Shown in pieces: positions 45,775 through 59,467 of a DNA stretch of 64,000 nucleotides; within the stretch, counting starts at the first letter, position 1; each line of letters starts with the position of its first letter. The translations under genes and the position numbers were made by a program. The notes beneath the pieces were generated by a model that did no database searches, was not told where the DNA came from, and saw only the letters and a list, made by a program, of their open reading frames with translations. The DNA is from Oscheius sp. JU75. Taxonomy: Eukaryota > Nematoda > Chromadorea > Rhabditida > Rhabditidae. The stretch lies in contig JASJZC010000001.1 of the NCBI GenBank assembly GCA_037178855.1, positions 62,001-126,000 of the forward strand. The letters run 5' to 3'.

Positions 45775-48057
45775 CTAGTAGATCTGCTGGAAGATGTCCG
45801 TAATCACTGGGTCCGAGAAGACATTCATCTGCTGCATCTGATGCATCAACGTGAGCATTTGCGAGGAGACACGCTGAAAATGGGTCTGTTACTGCTGGAA
45901 CAAAGTTTTGCGAAGGATCGGAGCTTCATGTTCTACAAAGGGGTAGATCTCCTCTGCTCTACAACTTTGTAGGACATTGGAAAGCTTTAAAACGGCATCT
46001 TGTATTGGAAAACTCACCGCTACTGAGGTAATAATCATGAGAAGATGTCCAAATCGGGAGGTGGCATCGGTGGAGCGGTATCTGGCTCTTAGCATGGCAA
46101 ACAGGGCCTTTTGGACGGCTTCGCGGCCAGCTAAACAAGTATTATGATGGAATTTCTCTCATTTTCTTACTCGTTAACAGGTGCGAACTGCTCTCGCCGA
46201 TTCCTGGAGCGTGCGGATCCAAAGTAAGGATGGCCTTCACTGCTGCCATCTCCGGCAGAGTCACTTCCATGCGACGAAGTGGCAGCACGACCTGTTCGAT
46301 AAAGTTTCGGTGCAGACTCTTGGCCTTGATCTGGAGCAGGGTCTCCTCCTTGTTCTCGCCATGTACATCAAGAAGGTGATGGTCGGCCGGTATCACGTAG
46401 CCAGATGGTAGGCGAATGGTCTCGTAGTCCTCCTTTTGTGAGGCATGGAAGCCAAGGACAAGAACGATGAATGGTGCTAGACATTGGCGCACAACGGCTA
46501 CCTGGAAATGAGGGTGTCAAGAATGAACGGTCTCGCTGTCTCTCTTACCTTATCATTCAGCGGAACATCAGCCAGTGGTCTCAGCGTATTGACATAGTCC
46601 AACATAAGGACAGACAGACGAAGAGCATCGTCCCTAATAGCACGACTGTCAGCCTCCCCATTCTTGCCGCTAAAGCAGACAGAGGTTCTCGAGAAGATGG
46701 AGGATGGTTTCTCGACAGCAGCTGCCAGAGACATGTAGGCGCTAATACTGATTTCCGGCTTCAGAGCTGCACAGATATCCTCAATCTCGACCAGGGTGTC
46801 CATGATAATTCTGTCGGTGGCTGTTGGTTCGCCTTCGGAATCGCTATGATGCGCCGAGGGAGGATCCTGCAAAGAACTCTACGGATGACTCAGTTTAGGC
46901 AGGAAGCCTGACGGCTTTACCTACCGGGTGTTCTGCGGGACTACTGGATGTGTTCCTAGTATAGGTCGACTTTCTGGGATTCCTCTGTCGGCCAGTCTTG
47001 TCACGATCGGGCTGGATCGCGGCAGGATCCATGCCCACACTGAGACACTTGTTGAAGCGACAGGATCGACAGCAGTTGCGATCGCCTAAAGTTTTAGGAT
47101 TATTAGGTGTTGGAGACTGCACTACTTTGATCAATGACACATTGGCGGTCATGCCGGCACACGTAGTTCTTGCCACCTTGGACAGAGCGACGGAAGAAGC
47201 CCTTGCAGCCTGGAAGTTTGAGTATAGATTTCTAAAGGAAGAAGCGTACCGAAGCAGGCCATGACACCGTAGTGACGACCATTTGCTGCACATCCGCAAA
47301 CCCAGCTGAAATTTAAAGAGTTGGTACTGTTACCGGTAACTATAGTCTGTTTTCTCGCCTAACGTTACCCAACAGCGAATGGGTAATATACTAAACAAAT
47401 CGGGGACGCCAGCTTTTCTTCATGGCACAGTGCCTAGCATACTACAGCCAGCGCCACTATGCACTGTGCCATGGAGAAAAGCTGGCGTCCCAAATTTGTT
47501 TAATATATTACCCATGCGATCCAGGTTCAACCCCGGTCTTGAACTTTTTTCTTTTGGCTCGGTGTACCTAATAGCTAGGAAAAAATTCGCAAAATATAAT
47601 CTTTTTGTGAATTCCAGCCATCCCCTGGAAAACCGAGTGCACTTTTGGTCACCCAATGTCACGTTCTGACTTTGATTCTTTGATTTGTGTTCCCTCCCGT
47701 ATGTTCTCTGCTGACAGAATGTGGCCCCAAGAGCGAGAGACCAAAGCAGTTTGCAACTGCTGGCTAGTTCTCGCAATGTGTGCTAGCTCAAAGGAACGCA
47801 TCAAAGATTTCCGACGATGACTTGTTTACGAGTTGCGAGAGCGACCTAGAGACCAACAAACACAGGAACAGTTGTCATAAACAGTGCGGAACTTACCACT
47901 TGTCGCCATCCATGTTCTGGGTGGAGGAGCTGCTGGCCTCGTCGGCCAGCTCCGACTTCATCAGAAGGTCAATGGCCAGGGCTGGCCAGGCTTTGTTTGG
48001 TTGGATCTCGGAAAGTAGAGACATCTCTGTTATCTGGAAAATTGCAGGATGAGACAT
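45775..48057 (-). CDS. Nuclear hormone receptor
   Basis: Eight exons on the minus strand: 47897-48057, 47250-47305, 47126-47209, 46925-47085, 46549-46866, 46171-46501, 46018-46130, 45775-45873 (440 aa). It is a nuclear receptor-type transcription factor. The DNA-binding domain (about 54-122) has two zinc modules, [15 protein letters not shown] and [11 protein letters not shown] with [10 protein letters not shown]. The P-box is CFGCKGFF, differing from the CDGCKGFF of HNF4. A Ser/Pro hinge leads to a ligand-binding domain (about 195-440) with [15 protein letters not shown] and [11 protein letters not shown], and a short C-terminal helix ([11 protein letters not shown]) that may be AF-2. Translation may start at 48057 or at 48024, which follows a good acceptor. 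No specific nhr orthologue is claimed. Intron 2 contains a 137-bp hairpin element. Confidence 0.92.
47379..47515. mobile_element. 137-bp near-perfect hairpin element in NHR intron 2
   Basis: Arms of about 55 nt are near-exact reverse complements. The outer end ATGGGTAATATACTAAACAAA is matched by TTTGTTTAATATATTACCCAT, and the inner block GACGCCAGCTTTTCT by AGAAAAGCTGGCGTC. The loop is about 27 nt. The ends share GGTAATA with the longer elements. The flanks share only GCGA. It could be a miniature element or a hairpin RNA source. Confidence 0.75.
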
Positions 48058-49831
48058 TTTAAGAGAAGCGGAGAGAGTGTCCGAAAGAGAAAAAAACTAT
48101 AGAGTAGTGCAAAAATATTGAATCTTCACATGACTCCACCCCCAAGCGTACATAACAGGGGCAGAAAGTCTGTGCTTGAACGTGAGCTCTGACCCAAAGG
48201 CATGGGAAGAGCAGTCTTTGACCGAGGGACACAGACAGATAGCAGGAGGGATACTAGCTGACTGATATTAAGACCAAAGACTAGACTGAGAGAACGGGAC
48301 TATTGGAAGGCCGGATCAGAGAGACCGATTGCAAAGAGCAATCATTGGGGTCAAAGAGCGTGAAGGAGGGCAGAGAAAAAGAGAGACTGAGAGACAGAGA
48401 TAAAGAGATAGAGAGACAGAGAGGCAAACAGACAGAGCGATAAAGAGACAAGAAAACACGCGAGACAGCGAGAGACATGAATCCATGGGATCCAGTGGAG
48501 ACTGGGGTGGAGCCATACTCTCTCTAGAAGGAAACACGCAAACATGCTGTCTAGAACGCGTAGTCCAACCAGACACACAACAAGGACATAGACCTTTCAA
48601 AGTTACGAAGATCTCTGCCTTTTTATGTCACCGTCCGCTTCCACTCAAAACAAACGGAAGTCGACAGAGATCACTGGCTAAAAATATAGAATTGAGGGTG
48701 GGGGAGAGGGAGGGCAATTTGCCCTCCCCTCTGTCTGTCTCTCTCCGCAGCGAGAGTCCTGTGATATTTTCGAAAGTGCGTCGAGTAAACAACATAATGG
48801 TGAAGGGGGGAGAGACGCTATTTCTCACAACAAGCGCAAAGATTGGGAAACATGGGGCTGTCTCATGGGAGAGCGAGTCTATAAATAGGAGGCTGGGAGC
48901 GGAAGAACAGAAGAACCAGGGTACAGTAATGGGTCAAAGTCAGGTCAGGAGTACAACGCAATGACTACAAAGACGGAGAGACTGTGATCTGGAAATGACA
49001 GATAGGATTGTATAGGACTAGGCTGGACGAGGGATACAGTACTCTAGATAAAGAAAAACAGATGGTTCGAACATGGTACAAGTCAAGAGACTTGTACGTC
49101 TCTTACTGTCACTCTATCTCTCTGCCTCTCTATGTTTTCGTGTCTCTCTATGTCTTTCTGTCTCTACTAGAAAATTCAAGGGAGTAAAAAGAGACACAAA
49201 GACGTCTTTGTCCCTCTTGAACTTGATACTATTCGAAAGACAAAACAGACAAGAGACATGGACAGATCAGGACAGAGCAAAAACATGACAAACGATACAG
49301 ACATGGCGTGAGAGCGAAAGAGCACAAGAGAGAGACAGAGATAAGACTCATGTTGCACAAGGACACAAAACGACTGAAAGTCAAATACACAACACGTCAC
49401 TTGTTCTGTCTATAGACGACGAAAATAGTGCACTTTGACATACGTAAATGTTGCCAAGTCTCTTGCCCGCCTCGAGCGGCTACGGTAGGTCAGAAATAAC
49501 ACTATAAACATCCGACTGTCTGAACTTTCAAAGACTACCCGCTCCATTCTCTCTCTCTTTGCCAAAATTGGTCAGAGGACCAGAGTCCAGCAAAATATTT
49601 TGTGAGGAACGCGGAATCGGGACAGCGAGAGATGTTTCCTGGAAAACAGTCCTACGGTAGAAAGACAAAATATAGGAGCGAAAGATTTTTTAACAGGAGA
49701 CGGGGATCTCTCGAACCCTTTGGAAGGGAGTACAGATAGTCAACAGGAGCCTACAGTAATCTATTATTTTCGCAGCATTTACAGTACGCGTTTGGGGCTA
49801 GAGTCATAGCTCAAACAAAAGGTGGTCCTGC

Positions 49832-49896
49832 TTCAATGGCGCAGTGCCAAGTGGCGCGGTGGAATGTCCACGGGATACGGGCTCGGATCTCGGAGG
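49832..49896 (+). repeat. tRNA-like relic
   Basis: CAATGGCGCAGTGCCAAGTG resembles an A box, and GGCTCGGATCTC is a weak B box. No acceptor stem. Confidence 0.35.
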
Positions 49897-50726
49897 TGAA
49901 TTTTTTTTGTTGGTTAGTTGTTCCTATTGGTTGGATATGGACGGTAGTCAAGAAATCTCTGTCTGGATCTACGAGAGATCAGTCAGGCTCATTAGAGGCT
50001 GATCCTCGAGAGAGAGAGAGAAAGAGAGCGCAGCTGACTAACATCCCTCCAGGAATAAGTCCAGATATCATATTACCGTAATCACACGTAAGAGACAGGA
50101 GGGGAAGCCCTCTGCCAAACACCATGAGGTATTAATAGTGAGAGAGCACGTGCAGAGCGAAAGATTACAGTACTCTTCGTGCTGCAAGGGGGAAACCCTT
50201 TAGGGAGAGAGAAGGGATCAAAGAACGGCAGCTGACCAAAGACCACGAGATTCCTTCGGTCTTTGGGAAGAAATCCTAAAAATGACTGGGGCCTACACCC
50301 GTCCCATGAGCTATGAGCTTTGGTGCGCATCATACGCAATTATGTGCAGCAGGCTCTACGAGTGAGAGAGCGGGGAAGGCGGAAAACAAACAAAGTCGCG
50401 CAGCGCAGAGAGAGACGAGTCTGCTTTTCCGGGAGGGGTCTTTTGCACTTCATGAGATGGTGGTTGGTATTTCGAAAGAGATCTTTCGGTAGGATCACTC
50501 GTACGCTGTCGGTGAAAGAGTCAACAGTTGCTGGACTGTTACGATAAGAACAACTCAGAGTTTTGAAAGGGCCCGATAGATAACAAACAGTCTGATGCAC
50601 CATGTTTTTACGAGCATTTTGACGCCAAAACAGTGAGGAACTGTTTCAAGAACAGTCTGACTAACGCTAAAAAGGAGCAACAAGATTGTTGACTGGCTGA
50701 CAAACCAAAAGAGCAGGAAGCTTTGC

Positions 50727-50790
50727 CTCGATAATGTAATGGTGTAATGTGAATACAAATCTACAGTTGGAAGATTCGAGTCCGGTACCG
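50727..50790 (+). repeat. tRNA-like relic
   Basis: TGTAATGGTGTAATGTGAAT is followed by AGATTCGAGTCCGGT, giving A-box- and B-box-like spacing. No acceptor stem. Confidence 0.45.
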
Positions 50791-52430
50791 CTTTCCTTCA
50801 ATGGAAACTGGTCCAGACCTTTAGAAAAACAGTGTTCAAGATCTTTTAAACAAGACCTTCAAAGGTCAAAAAGAGTGTTATTGCCGGTCAAAAAATAGAA
50901 GTTAGGAATTGTACACACCGCTGACTACATTGCACAAGGGAGAGAGGGTGTGTGGGGGGCGGGAGCAGAGAGAAACAGTTCAAAGGCGAAGGTCACAGGA
51001 CTTTGACAAACAATCACGTCGAGACGAAAGAGGAGCAAAAATACGGGGCAAAGTCTTGCAGAAGGGATCAAAAAGTCACGGACACTGTCTGTCTCTTAGT
51101 CTCTCCGTCTCTCTGTTGCACTCTGTCTCTCGCAGTCTCTCAATATCTGTCTTTGTGGCTCTGTCAGGTACTGATCTTTTACTGGACTCTAATTTCAAGC
51201 GTCTACTCCTCCTCTTTTTTTTTAAGGCCGGTCACAGTGACTCACAGAAGTGTTCAAGTCGTCTGAGCATTTGACTCAACCAGCATCAGTGATCATGATA
51301 GCCCCGAGTCCGAAAACAGAAGTCTATCTATTAGGGTCAGTTACCTCAATAGGGCCAGAACGACAGATCCATGTCCTTTGATCTGTATCTCTTCCCCTTG
51401 ACCGAAGACCGGGTTGACGAGATTTGATGAACTCTGAGGAGTGACTTTTTCTCTTCACTCACTCTCTCTCTCCTTACGGGACCACTGATCTTTTTTGCAG
51501 AGAGACCAGTAAAGGAGTCTCGTTGAGCGGCTTGGAGACCAAAAAGGGTGGCTCAATTGGAGAATAAAGTTTTGCAAAAGGGGACTACTGGCTCAACTGT
51601 TATATAGTAATTTTATGACCGCTAAGGGCAGAGAGACTGAGAGACAGAGCGGGACATAGATATTATTTCCGCGATCATGAGGGGTCGAGACAGATACAGA
51701 GCCTATAATCTATTTTGAGCTCCCCTAGACTACCGTACCATTTCGAAAACATGGTCTTTGAAAGTTCATAGCTACGATATGATGCAGATTTGCAAGGGGA
51801 GCTGATCTCCCGGCCTAGGTCAATCACTGCCTATCCACCCTTTTTCCTTTAAAAATCTGTTATCAGACAAGGAGAGAGACATATTAAGCAAATCATAGAC
51901 CGCGCGGACGCATATGGGATTGAAAGCGAGAAGATCCGTAAACAGCTAGGAATCCAGAGACTAATGAAGCCCCGGCTGGATGTAAATAGGCGAATAGTGC
52001 GCCAAAGTTCAAGCTGGAAATTTTTGTTTTCAACACATATCCTTTTGAATGCCACCCAAAGCCACAGACAGCCACACAAAAAAACAGGAGATCGAAAATT
52101 GTTTGTCTGATGTGGGTTGTGTACATGTACATGTACGTGAACAGAGGGGGAAAATATACACTGGTGCTCTATTTTTGGGGCGAGACAGCGTATCGTAAGT
52201 GCACGGATCATAAAATTCTACCTATTTTTTTACCATTAACAACGTATTTTACAGTTGCAATGTTCTACAAAGCTATAGAGCGCATCGAATACTGTAACTT
52301 TGCGAAGAATATCTAAGCTGGAAAATGCTGTTTTCCACACGCAAAAAGCTCTCAGAAAGTATACAATTTAGCCAAGCAAATCTGCAAAAGATTTTAAGTA
52401 CAACACAACAATGGTGCGTGGATTTTCAAG

Positions 52431-52491
52431 CATGGTCTAGTGACTAGCATCTTGGCTTACAAATTTGAAGCCAGTGGCTCGGTTCCCAGAA
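52431..52491 (+). repeat. tRNA-like relic
   Basis: ATGGTCTAGTGACTAGCATC resembles the D-arm of tRNA-Glu, and GTGGCTCGGTTCCC is a degraded B box. Confidence 0.4.
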
Positions 52492-55024
52492 GAGAGAAGA
52501 AGAACACGCTTTGAAACGTCCTAAGTACGGAGAGAAATGCGTTTCGTCACGTAAACAAACAGACGAGCGACACGTAATGTTATGAAACGTGTTGCGTGTG
52601 TGTGAGAGAGACAGTCATAGGAGAGAAAGAGACAGAATCGGGGGTCTGGTTCTTTCCACTAGACACTCCAGCATCGGCCCCCGTATAGAGTTAGATACGA
52701 GAGAGAGGAAGTAGATCGATCAAGAGTCGTAATGGCCCGAGAGCCCAGAGAGTAGTGGGCAGACGGCTGGCTAGTCGGGAGAGGGAGAGAGTGGCAGCGC
52801 AACGCAAGGGGGTCGGGAGTGAGAGACAGCCCGTTCTTTGCTCTCTTGGCCGAAACGAGAGCGCGATGAGAGAGATGGGGGTCTGCCACGCCCCGCCCAG
52901 TTCTCTCGACCAGCCCGACCGATGCAAACTGATCTCTGTTGCCAGTTGCTCTTGGAAAGAAAGAGAGAGGTCTCCAGCACAGAGACTACCAAATGCGGAG
53001 AACTTGATGGGCGGAGCGCGCTCTGATTCTCAATTGTTGATTCATGACCCCGGGAGAAAGAACTAGTCTCTCTCTCTCTCTCTCTGTCGCGGGTGCGACG
53101 ATCTCTGTTGTCAGTCCTCCACCTCTCTCAACTAACACGAAACTAACACGTAAACAAGGATCTTGAAAGTGCAGGAAAACAGAAGAAAGATGGAAAGAGG
53201 GAGGCTAAGAATCAAATGATCACACAGAGACAGAGAGACGGGTCAGATTTGATCCCCGTGCTGGCAAAGCTTCCCTTAAATGATCTTAAACGAGGTCTAG
53301 AACTTTTTCAATACCCCACATAACTTTTTTTCTCCAAAGACCGAGGTTATCCGGAACTCTTATCAAATACCTGACCCGGACAAGTCACCTGACCAATAGT
53401 TCTGTGCTTCTGAGCTTCGAACTTCAGCCTCTCTTTCCCGAAAAGTCATCTGAACCATAGGGACCACGGCTTACTGTATTCGTGCAAAAGTATAGCAGAA
53501 GGAAAGGTTCAGTGATCGATCAACGATACGCGGGTAGAGAGATAGGCAAGGAGCACAAGACACAGAGTGATCTAGCGGAACCAGAAAAACCTTGTTATCA
53601 CTCGAAAAAGACTAAAGTATAGAGGGGATGGTGGAGTCACAGTTCTGGACAGTAAGTTAAAAGCTCCGAAGACGGTATGAGTCAAGGAGGTGGTCAGCCG
53701 ACAGGTACAGCCACAGTTTTGATATTTGGTCGGGAGAGAGTATGAGTCAAGGAGACTGTCTACCGTTTCTCCTCGTCCGACCAGAAGCCGAAATAGCCTA
53801 CTGTAATCCAAGACCACTCTTCATTGAGTGAAGGAGTGAACTGGAGAGAAAAAAACATTTAAATCCAGGATTAGACTATGTAAGTAGCTTGTAGGCTACA
53901 GTTTGTACAACTGCAATGGTCCTTAAATTCAGTAGTGGATAAGTTTTTATATGGGTTGTTTACAGGCACCAGGTTCGGATTCAAAGAGTTGACCTCCTTT
54001 GAAATTTCAGGATACAAAAAGTACCCTTGACAAAAGTATCCAACAAAAAGTAAAGCAGACAGCAATGGGGCCAAAGGCGGAAGAATGGGCCGGCTTTTGG
54101 CAGAGAGAGAGAGAGAGTGGGAGGGGCGACCGACCGGCCAGTCGGGCTGTGAACGAAAGATCGCGACCTAAAGATGGTGTGGGAGACTCTTCTCTCAGTC
54201 CTCTGTGCGCGCGCGGACTGTCTGATCAACAGCAAACAATGCCTGTTTTAGGGGGGACATCGTAAGACTCACGAATGAGCGCCCGCACCGAGGGGAAGAA
54301 ACAGACCCGACCAGCCTCTAGATAGGACGATAGAAGAAAGAGACAGAGAGACATAAATTCTGGACAGTGATCTCCTATAAATAGTAGTAACAGTAGGTAT
54401 GCTCTCATGCCAGACTTTATCTAGCCGATCACTGTTGGAATTGAAGGAATTCTAGAGGCTCTGTTCTTTTAGCTTTTACTGTCTATCAGTAAGAGTTGTG
54501 GACAAAACTAATTATCTCTTTTGTATCTGCCTACAGTAATCCAGACGGGCACCAATCCCATATATTCCTCAAAATAGTCGTCTAATCAAGGAGACAGTTT
54601 TCAAAAATGAGTTTGTGACTGTTCAAGAACACCTACGGACAAACAACCCAGATCTCTGAAAGGATATTTCAATTAATATGATTTCTGTACGAGTCTGAAC
54701 TGAAGAACTGTTCAGTTCCTGAGAATCTCTGTGCTCTCTACACAGCATAGCGGATTATTCCGCCCTTTGCGTCACTTCCTCCGAAAGTTTGTGCCTATGA
54801 GATATTAGCGAGAAGGAGCCGTTCTTTGCTCTTGTTTTTGGCCTAATCGCATTTCTGAGTCACTGTGACCTTGTAAGGAAATACGACAACTGGGAATAGT
54901 CAAAATGGAGTCTGATCCTCCTCAAACATACTCTTACTCTTTAGCTTCACTCTTTCTTTGCACAGGGCGGGTGATGAGACGTGTTTGCAACAGAAAGCAC
55001 AAATCGGAGGCTGACTGTGCAAAA

Positions 55025-55096
55025 ACCTGATGCCCAGGACCCGAACCATCGCCCTCTGTGATTGTAGGCAGACGCTTTAACCACTGAAATATCAGA
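55025..55096 (-). repeat. tRNA-like relic
   Basis: On the minus strand, TTTCAGTGGTTAAAGCGTCTG is followed by GATGGTTCGGGTCCTGG, a good D-arm and B-box pair. The acceptor stem is weak. Confidence 0.5.
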
Positions 55097-55734
55097 GCGA
55101 AAATATCGGCGACCTTGTTAAGAGCAGACATTCTGCCGTGTGCAAACCCGATTCTTGTCCTGTGAGCAGGGCTCAGAGGGCAGTTGTAATGAGAGGAAGT
55201 GCAACTGCTCTGTCACTCCCACACGACTATATAGCTGATCTTTGAAAGAGGTAAGATTCAGGTTAAAATCTCGCAGAGAGACGAAGAGACAAAAGACAGA
55301 GAGACAGGGACAGAGACAGAGACAGAGACAGAGAAAAAGAGACAAACTTTCTAGGCCAGAGACTGTGGGGATGAGAAGACACAAACACGGTTCTTGATTG
55401 GCTATCACACAACCGGTTCGTTGTACGGTTTGTATAAAAGTCTTTGTACCCATTCGGTCTCGTCCGACCAGATACCGTAATCGGGGCGAGGGTGTTGCTC
55501 TCTGTCCAAGACAAAATGCACCCCTTCTTGCAAAAAGAATTCCTTGGAGATAAGGGACCAACATTCAAGCGTCTTTTGGATGAACACAAAAAGCCAGCCA
55601 GAGAGCGACTAAAGTTCATGAGCGTCCGAGACCCTCGCATGATGAGCACGGGCACGGAAGTGAGCCAGCCCCAAAGAGATGGAGTTTGCATGGCTGATTG
55701 GGCGGCCGCGCGAGTTCTGTATAGCTTGACTTTG

Positions 55735-55920
55735 GAAAGGACTCCACAGCTAGACACCATTGTTGTTTTATGCAACCTGCTGGGAAAAAACTAGACAATT
55801 AGATAGTCGTTTCGTTCTCCGTAACTTGTTGTGGTTACAGCCTCGACATTCCAACTGTCTTGCCGTTTCCCGCAGTTTTTGTAGAAACCAGAGCCTCCAC
55901 AGTTAGACAGTCTTGCAGAC
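55735..55920 (+). repeat. Tandem about 51-bp repeat (family D), main array
   Basis: Units start near 55745, 55794, 55845 and 55898, spaced 49-53 nt. The approximate unit runs CACAGTTAGACAGT, then TTGTTGTTCTCCGCAACTTG, then TTGTGGCCACAGCCTC. Single or double units recur to 62.8 kb in both orientations. Confidence 0.65.
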
Positions 55921-56514
55921 CAAATGCAAAACAAAGTGTTTTTTCTTTTGTGACCAATAGATCAGTTCTCTTGCAGCACCGCCGGAACAGAGGACCAGTA
56001 GGCGAGCGACCAGTGCGTTCTCATTCTCTGACAAACAGGCACGCATGACACAAAAGCGAACACGTGAATTGTCTACGAGAGTGCAGAGAGAGCAGCGAAG
56101 CTACATACAATAGGGAAGAGCTCGGGCCAAAAAGTACGGGAAATACAGTACTAGAACTATTTTGAGACTAGGGGGAGGATGCTTTTAACGTGGATTGGTC
56201 AACATTCTTTCAACCAGATCAGTCACAGAGTACTTCTGTAATCTAGCAGTTCGGAATCCGCATTTGACGTTAGTCTTTCCTTGCCATTGTTGTAAACATA
56301 TTAGAGAGAGAGAGAGAGAGAGAGAGACATTGAGTTGCCACTACGGAGGAAAGACAAATCTCCGCAGCCGAATCTCTGCATCCTAATTGGGTTATAGTGC
56401 ACTTTTGAACTTTTATGTGTACTCAATTTCTATAATGCGAGGTTTTCAGTTTTCGGGGATTTCTGGAAGACAACCTCGTCTCAAGTTCATGTCTTCTAGT
56501 CTCTAGCTTGACGT

Positions 56515-56570
56515 CGTTGACTCCACTGTTAGACAGCATTGTTGTGTTCCGCAACTTGCTGTGTCGAAAC
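56515..56570 (+). repeat. Family D unit
   Basis: Contains CTCCACTGTTAGACAGCATT and GTTCCGCAACTTGCTGTG. Confidence 0.6.
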
Positions 56571-57484
56571 TGATCCCTCGTCCGGTTTTAAGATCTCAAA
56601 TTTTGCGAAAACAGGAGGGTCGGTGAAAAAGGCTATGGACGGGGGATCTGGAGCAAAACTAAACATTGCTCTCGCCTCGCGCATATCCGATCCCTGACAT
56701 CATTATTGCATTATGAACAGGTGAGAAGAGGAAGTCGTTACATTCCGGGCTAATCCGGTGAAAGGTACAAAAACCTTGCGCTCTACTTTGGAAACATTAT
56801 CGTTTTCCGAGCTCGTACGGGGATGAGACAGCTGATCAAGGATAAATATAGCAGAGCTTGTGATCCTAATGAACTTTTAGTCATTTCCGCTTAGCTAAAT
56901 TAGAAAGATACTAAGTTTTAGCCTATCTTCTATCATACACCCCAAAAATTTAAGACTCTACAACTGCTTCCATTCTCAAAAAAAGAAATCCTATACGGAC
57001 TGATCTCTTGTCTAACAACCTTGTTTTCATGACTATTATATAGTGTCTTTCCCGACTGCAGCTGAATTGGCTTTTAGATTGAAAGGCCACGAATACACCT
57101 GGCCGTATTCGATCTTTGGAGCCGACTCTTCAGACTCACTGAGAAAAATCCGGCCTAGGCACAATGTTTGTACTCAGGATTTGATTTGTGCAACTGTTGA
57201 TTTTTGTCCTGTTCTTCTCGAGACCAGCCCGTATCGAGTTAATGTTGTTTATGTGGATCCGCGGGACATTTTCGATCTCTGATGCAGTTCTAAACATTTT
57301 TCTTTTACGTGACAAGCGAAAGAGATACAAGAATGTAGGCTCCAGAGAGCCTCTCTCTTATCAGCGGTCTTTTACCCCGAGCTTAGGAAGTCATGATATC
57401 AGAAGACACAGTGGTCGCATTGAACGTTGTACAGAGGCAACGAAAGTCAGAATTCCGAAAAAATGTTTTGAAGACACAAGACTC

Positions 57485-57555
57485 CCTTCCTGTCTAGGAT
57501 GTGGCTACAACAAGTTACGGAGAACTACTGTTTTAACTGGCGACTCTGTAGCGGC
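57485..57555 (-). repeat. Family D unit
   Basis: On the minus strand it contains GTTCTCCGTAACTTGTTGTA and GCCACATCCTAGACAGG. Confidence 0.6.
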
Positions 57556-58314
57556 GAAAATCTCTTGAAGCAAGACGGTAAACAGTTCTTTTACTCCTCC
57601 TTTTTTTTAGAGTCAAAGAATCATCCTGTTATTGTTAGCCACGGCGCAGAAAGTCCATGAGAGGATAGGCTGGCCTTTCGCGCAGAGAGATAGCCAAGAT
57701 TCCTGTCTCTTTCCAAGTTTCATAATTGACCATCTTCAAACGCGAACCCTCCGTGTTTATAGTCTGATTGCGCCCGAAGACAGAGTTTGTGGACCTGTAC
57801 ACAATAAGTTGGGGGGCCGATAGTGTCTTTTATTCTATGAAGATAAGAAAGTATAGGAATGGATTGACAGACTAAGCTTGGATAGACCAAAAGAATGCAA
57901 CCTTATGATCTCGATGAAGAGTACAAAAGATGTTCGTCTCTGAGAATGACCTCTCTCATGAGATCTTCATTTCTACAAATAAATATGACCGGACCTTGAA
58001 ATCAGTCCTCGCGCTCCGAAAGATTCTCGAGAGCGGAATTTCACCTTGGAAGTACACCTTCGATCCATATCTATCCCTGTTTTTCAGCACGGTTAAAACA
58101 CAAAACACACGGTTTTTGTACAGTAGAATGAAGCCTTGAACAATGGTGGTCATGATAAATGATGGTCATTCTTACACTCTTTAGGGGCCAGCGCGCAAAG
58201 ATTCGCAGCAACAGTAAACATTTGATCTGCATCTATACTGGAAGAGGGGACAGGGATCAAGAGACCAAGTCGGGGAAGTGTCCAGAACCGAAGATGAAAC
58301 GTTACTGTCTACGT

Positions 58315-58385
58315 TGTACCACTGCCTCGATAGTTAGGCAGCTGTGTCGTTCTCCGGAGAGGTTGTGGCCACAACCTTCATATTG
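58315..58385 (+). repeat. Family D unit
   Basis: Contains CTCGATAGTTAGGCAGC, GTCGTTCTCCGGAGAG and the palindrome GTTGTGGCCACAAC. Confidence 0.65.
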
Positions 58386-58862
58386 AAAAATCATAACTGT
58401 GACTGCCTGACTAGTCTATTGACAGCTCCAAAAGCAATAAATGAAACTTAATCTTGCCCAGACCGTTTATACCATCCCGTGATGATTAGACTTTCGGTCC
58501 TGGGTCTCACAGATAGAGGGACACAATGTTCTGAACAAGAGTCATCGACTAGAGAGTACAAATACCGGAGCGGTGAACCTATTGAACTTCGCCCACTCAC
58601 GCAGTCAAACTCTTCGCGTTTCGAGGACTGTAGAGTGACCGCCAGAGCGCGCAGCGGCGGATGTCCTTCTCTCTCATATTTCGGCACATTTTAGCACAGT
58701 CGGGTTCAAAGATCAGACCGGAAAATGGAGAACCGAAAGAGCGGAGGAGGATGATGTAAGAGGCGAGATGGGCGAGCTTTGTTTGCACATTTTGCAGCCA
58801 CAGCCCCGAATTGTGACTTTCACGTGGAGACGGAAACCTATAGCTTGATCCTGTTTTTACAG

Positions 58863-58912
58863 TTCCACTTATAGTTTGCTACTTTTGGGCAAGTAGCATA
58901 CTATAAGTGGAA
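58863..58912. repeat. Short perfect-looking hairpin
   Basis: The 21-nt arms 58863-58883 and 58892-58912 pair at 20 of 21 positions around an 8-nt loop. Confidence 0.7.
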
Positions 58913-59467
58913 TTCTGGACAGACAGACAGAAGGGCAGAGAGAGAGACAGAAATACAGAGAGACAGAGAGAGATAGAAATTAAAAGGCAGTTCCTGTCAA
59001 AACTGACTCATCAACATATCCAGTTCCTCTCATCCACCAGCTACCGTAATCCATTCTATGACAAGATTTGATACCACCAGATATACAGAGCAATTGACAA
59101 AAACCGTCTGTATTCCTGACAGACACTTCCAGGTTCAGGCGATGATTTTTTGACCCCAGAAATTGTTTTGCATGACTCTCGATCGCAGCCGGCCGAGTGA
59201 AGAATGCAACCATTGCCACGTATAGGGGCGAAAGAGACCAAACTGATCATTGTTGCTGCTGTAGCCCATTTCGAAACGAAGCGGAAGTGTTGTGAAGGAA
59301 CACATTATTAATGCAGTCCCTGTGGTGGTCGCTGATCAACGAACAGAAAGTACGTTCGTCTCAAAGATAATAGTTTATCTTCATTTCTGAATAAAGAGTT
59401 GGGAAGAAAGGACATGAATGTTTTGTGGCCACAACAATGGACGAATACCGATAAGGCTGTCGAACTA

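Noticed and set aside
55444-55794. 116-codon plus-strand frame with protein-like composition
   Set aside because: No similarity recognised; its end overlaps the about 51-bp repeat array.
57043-57282. 79-codon frame in the desert
   Set aside because: No ATG, no splice sites, no recognised similarity.
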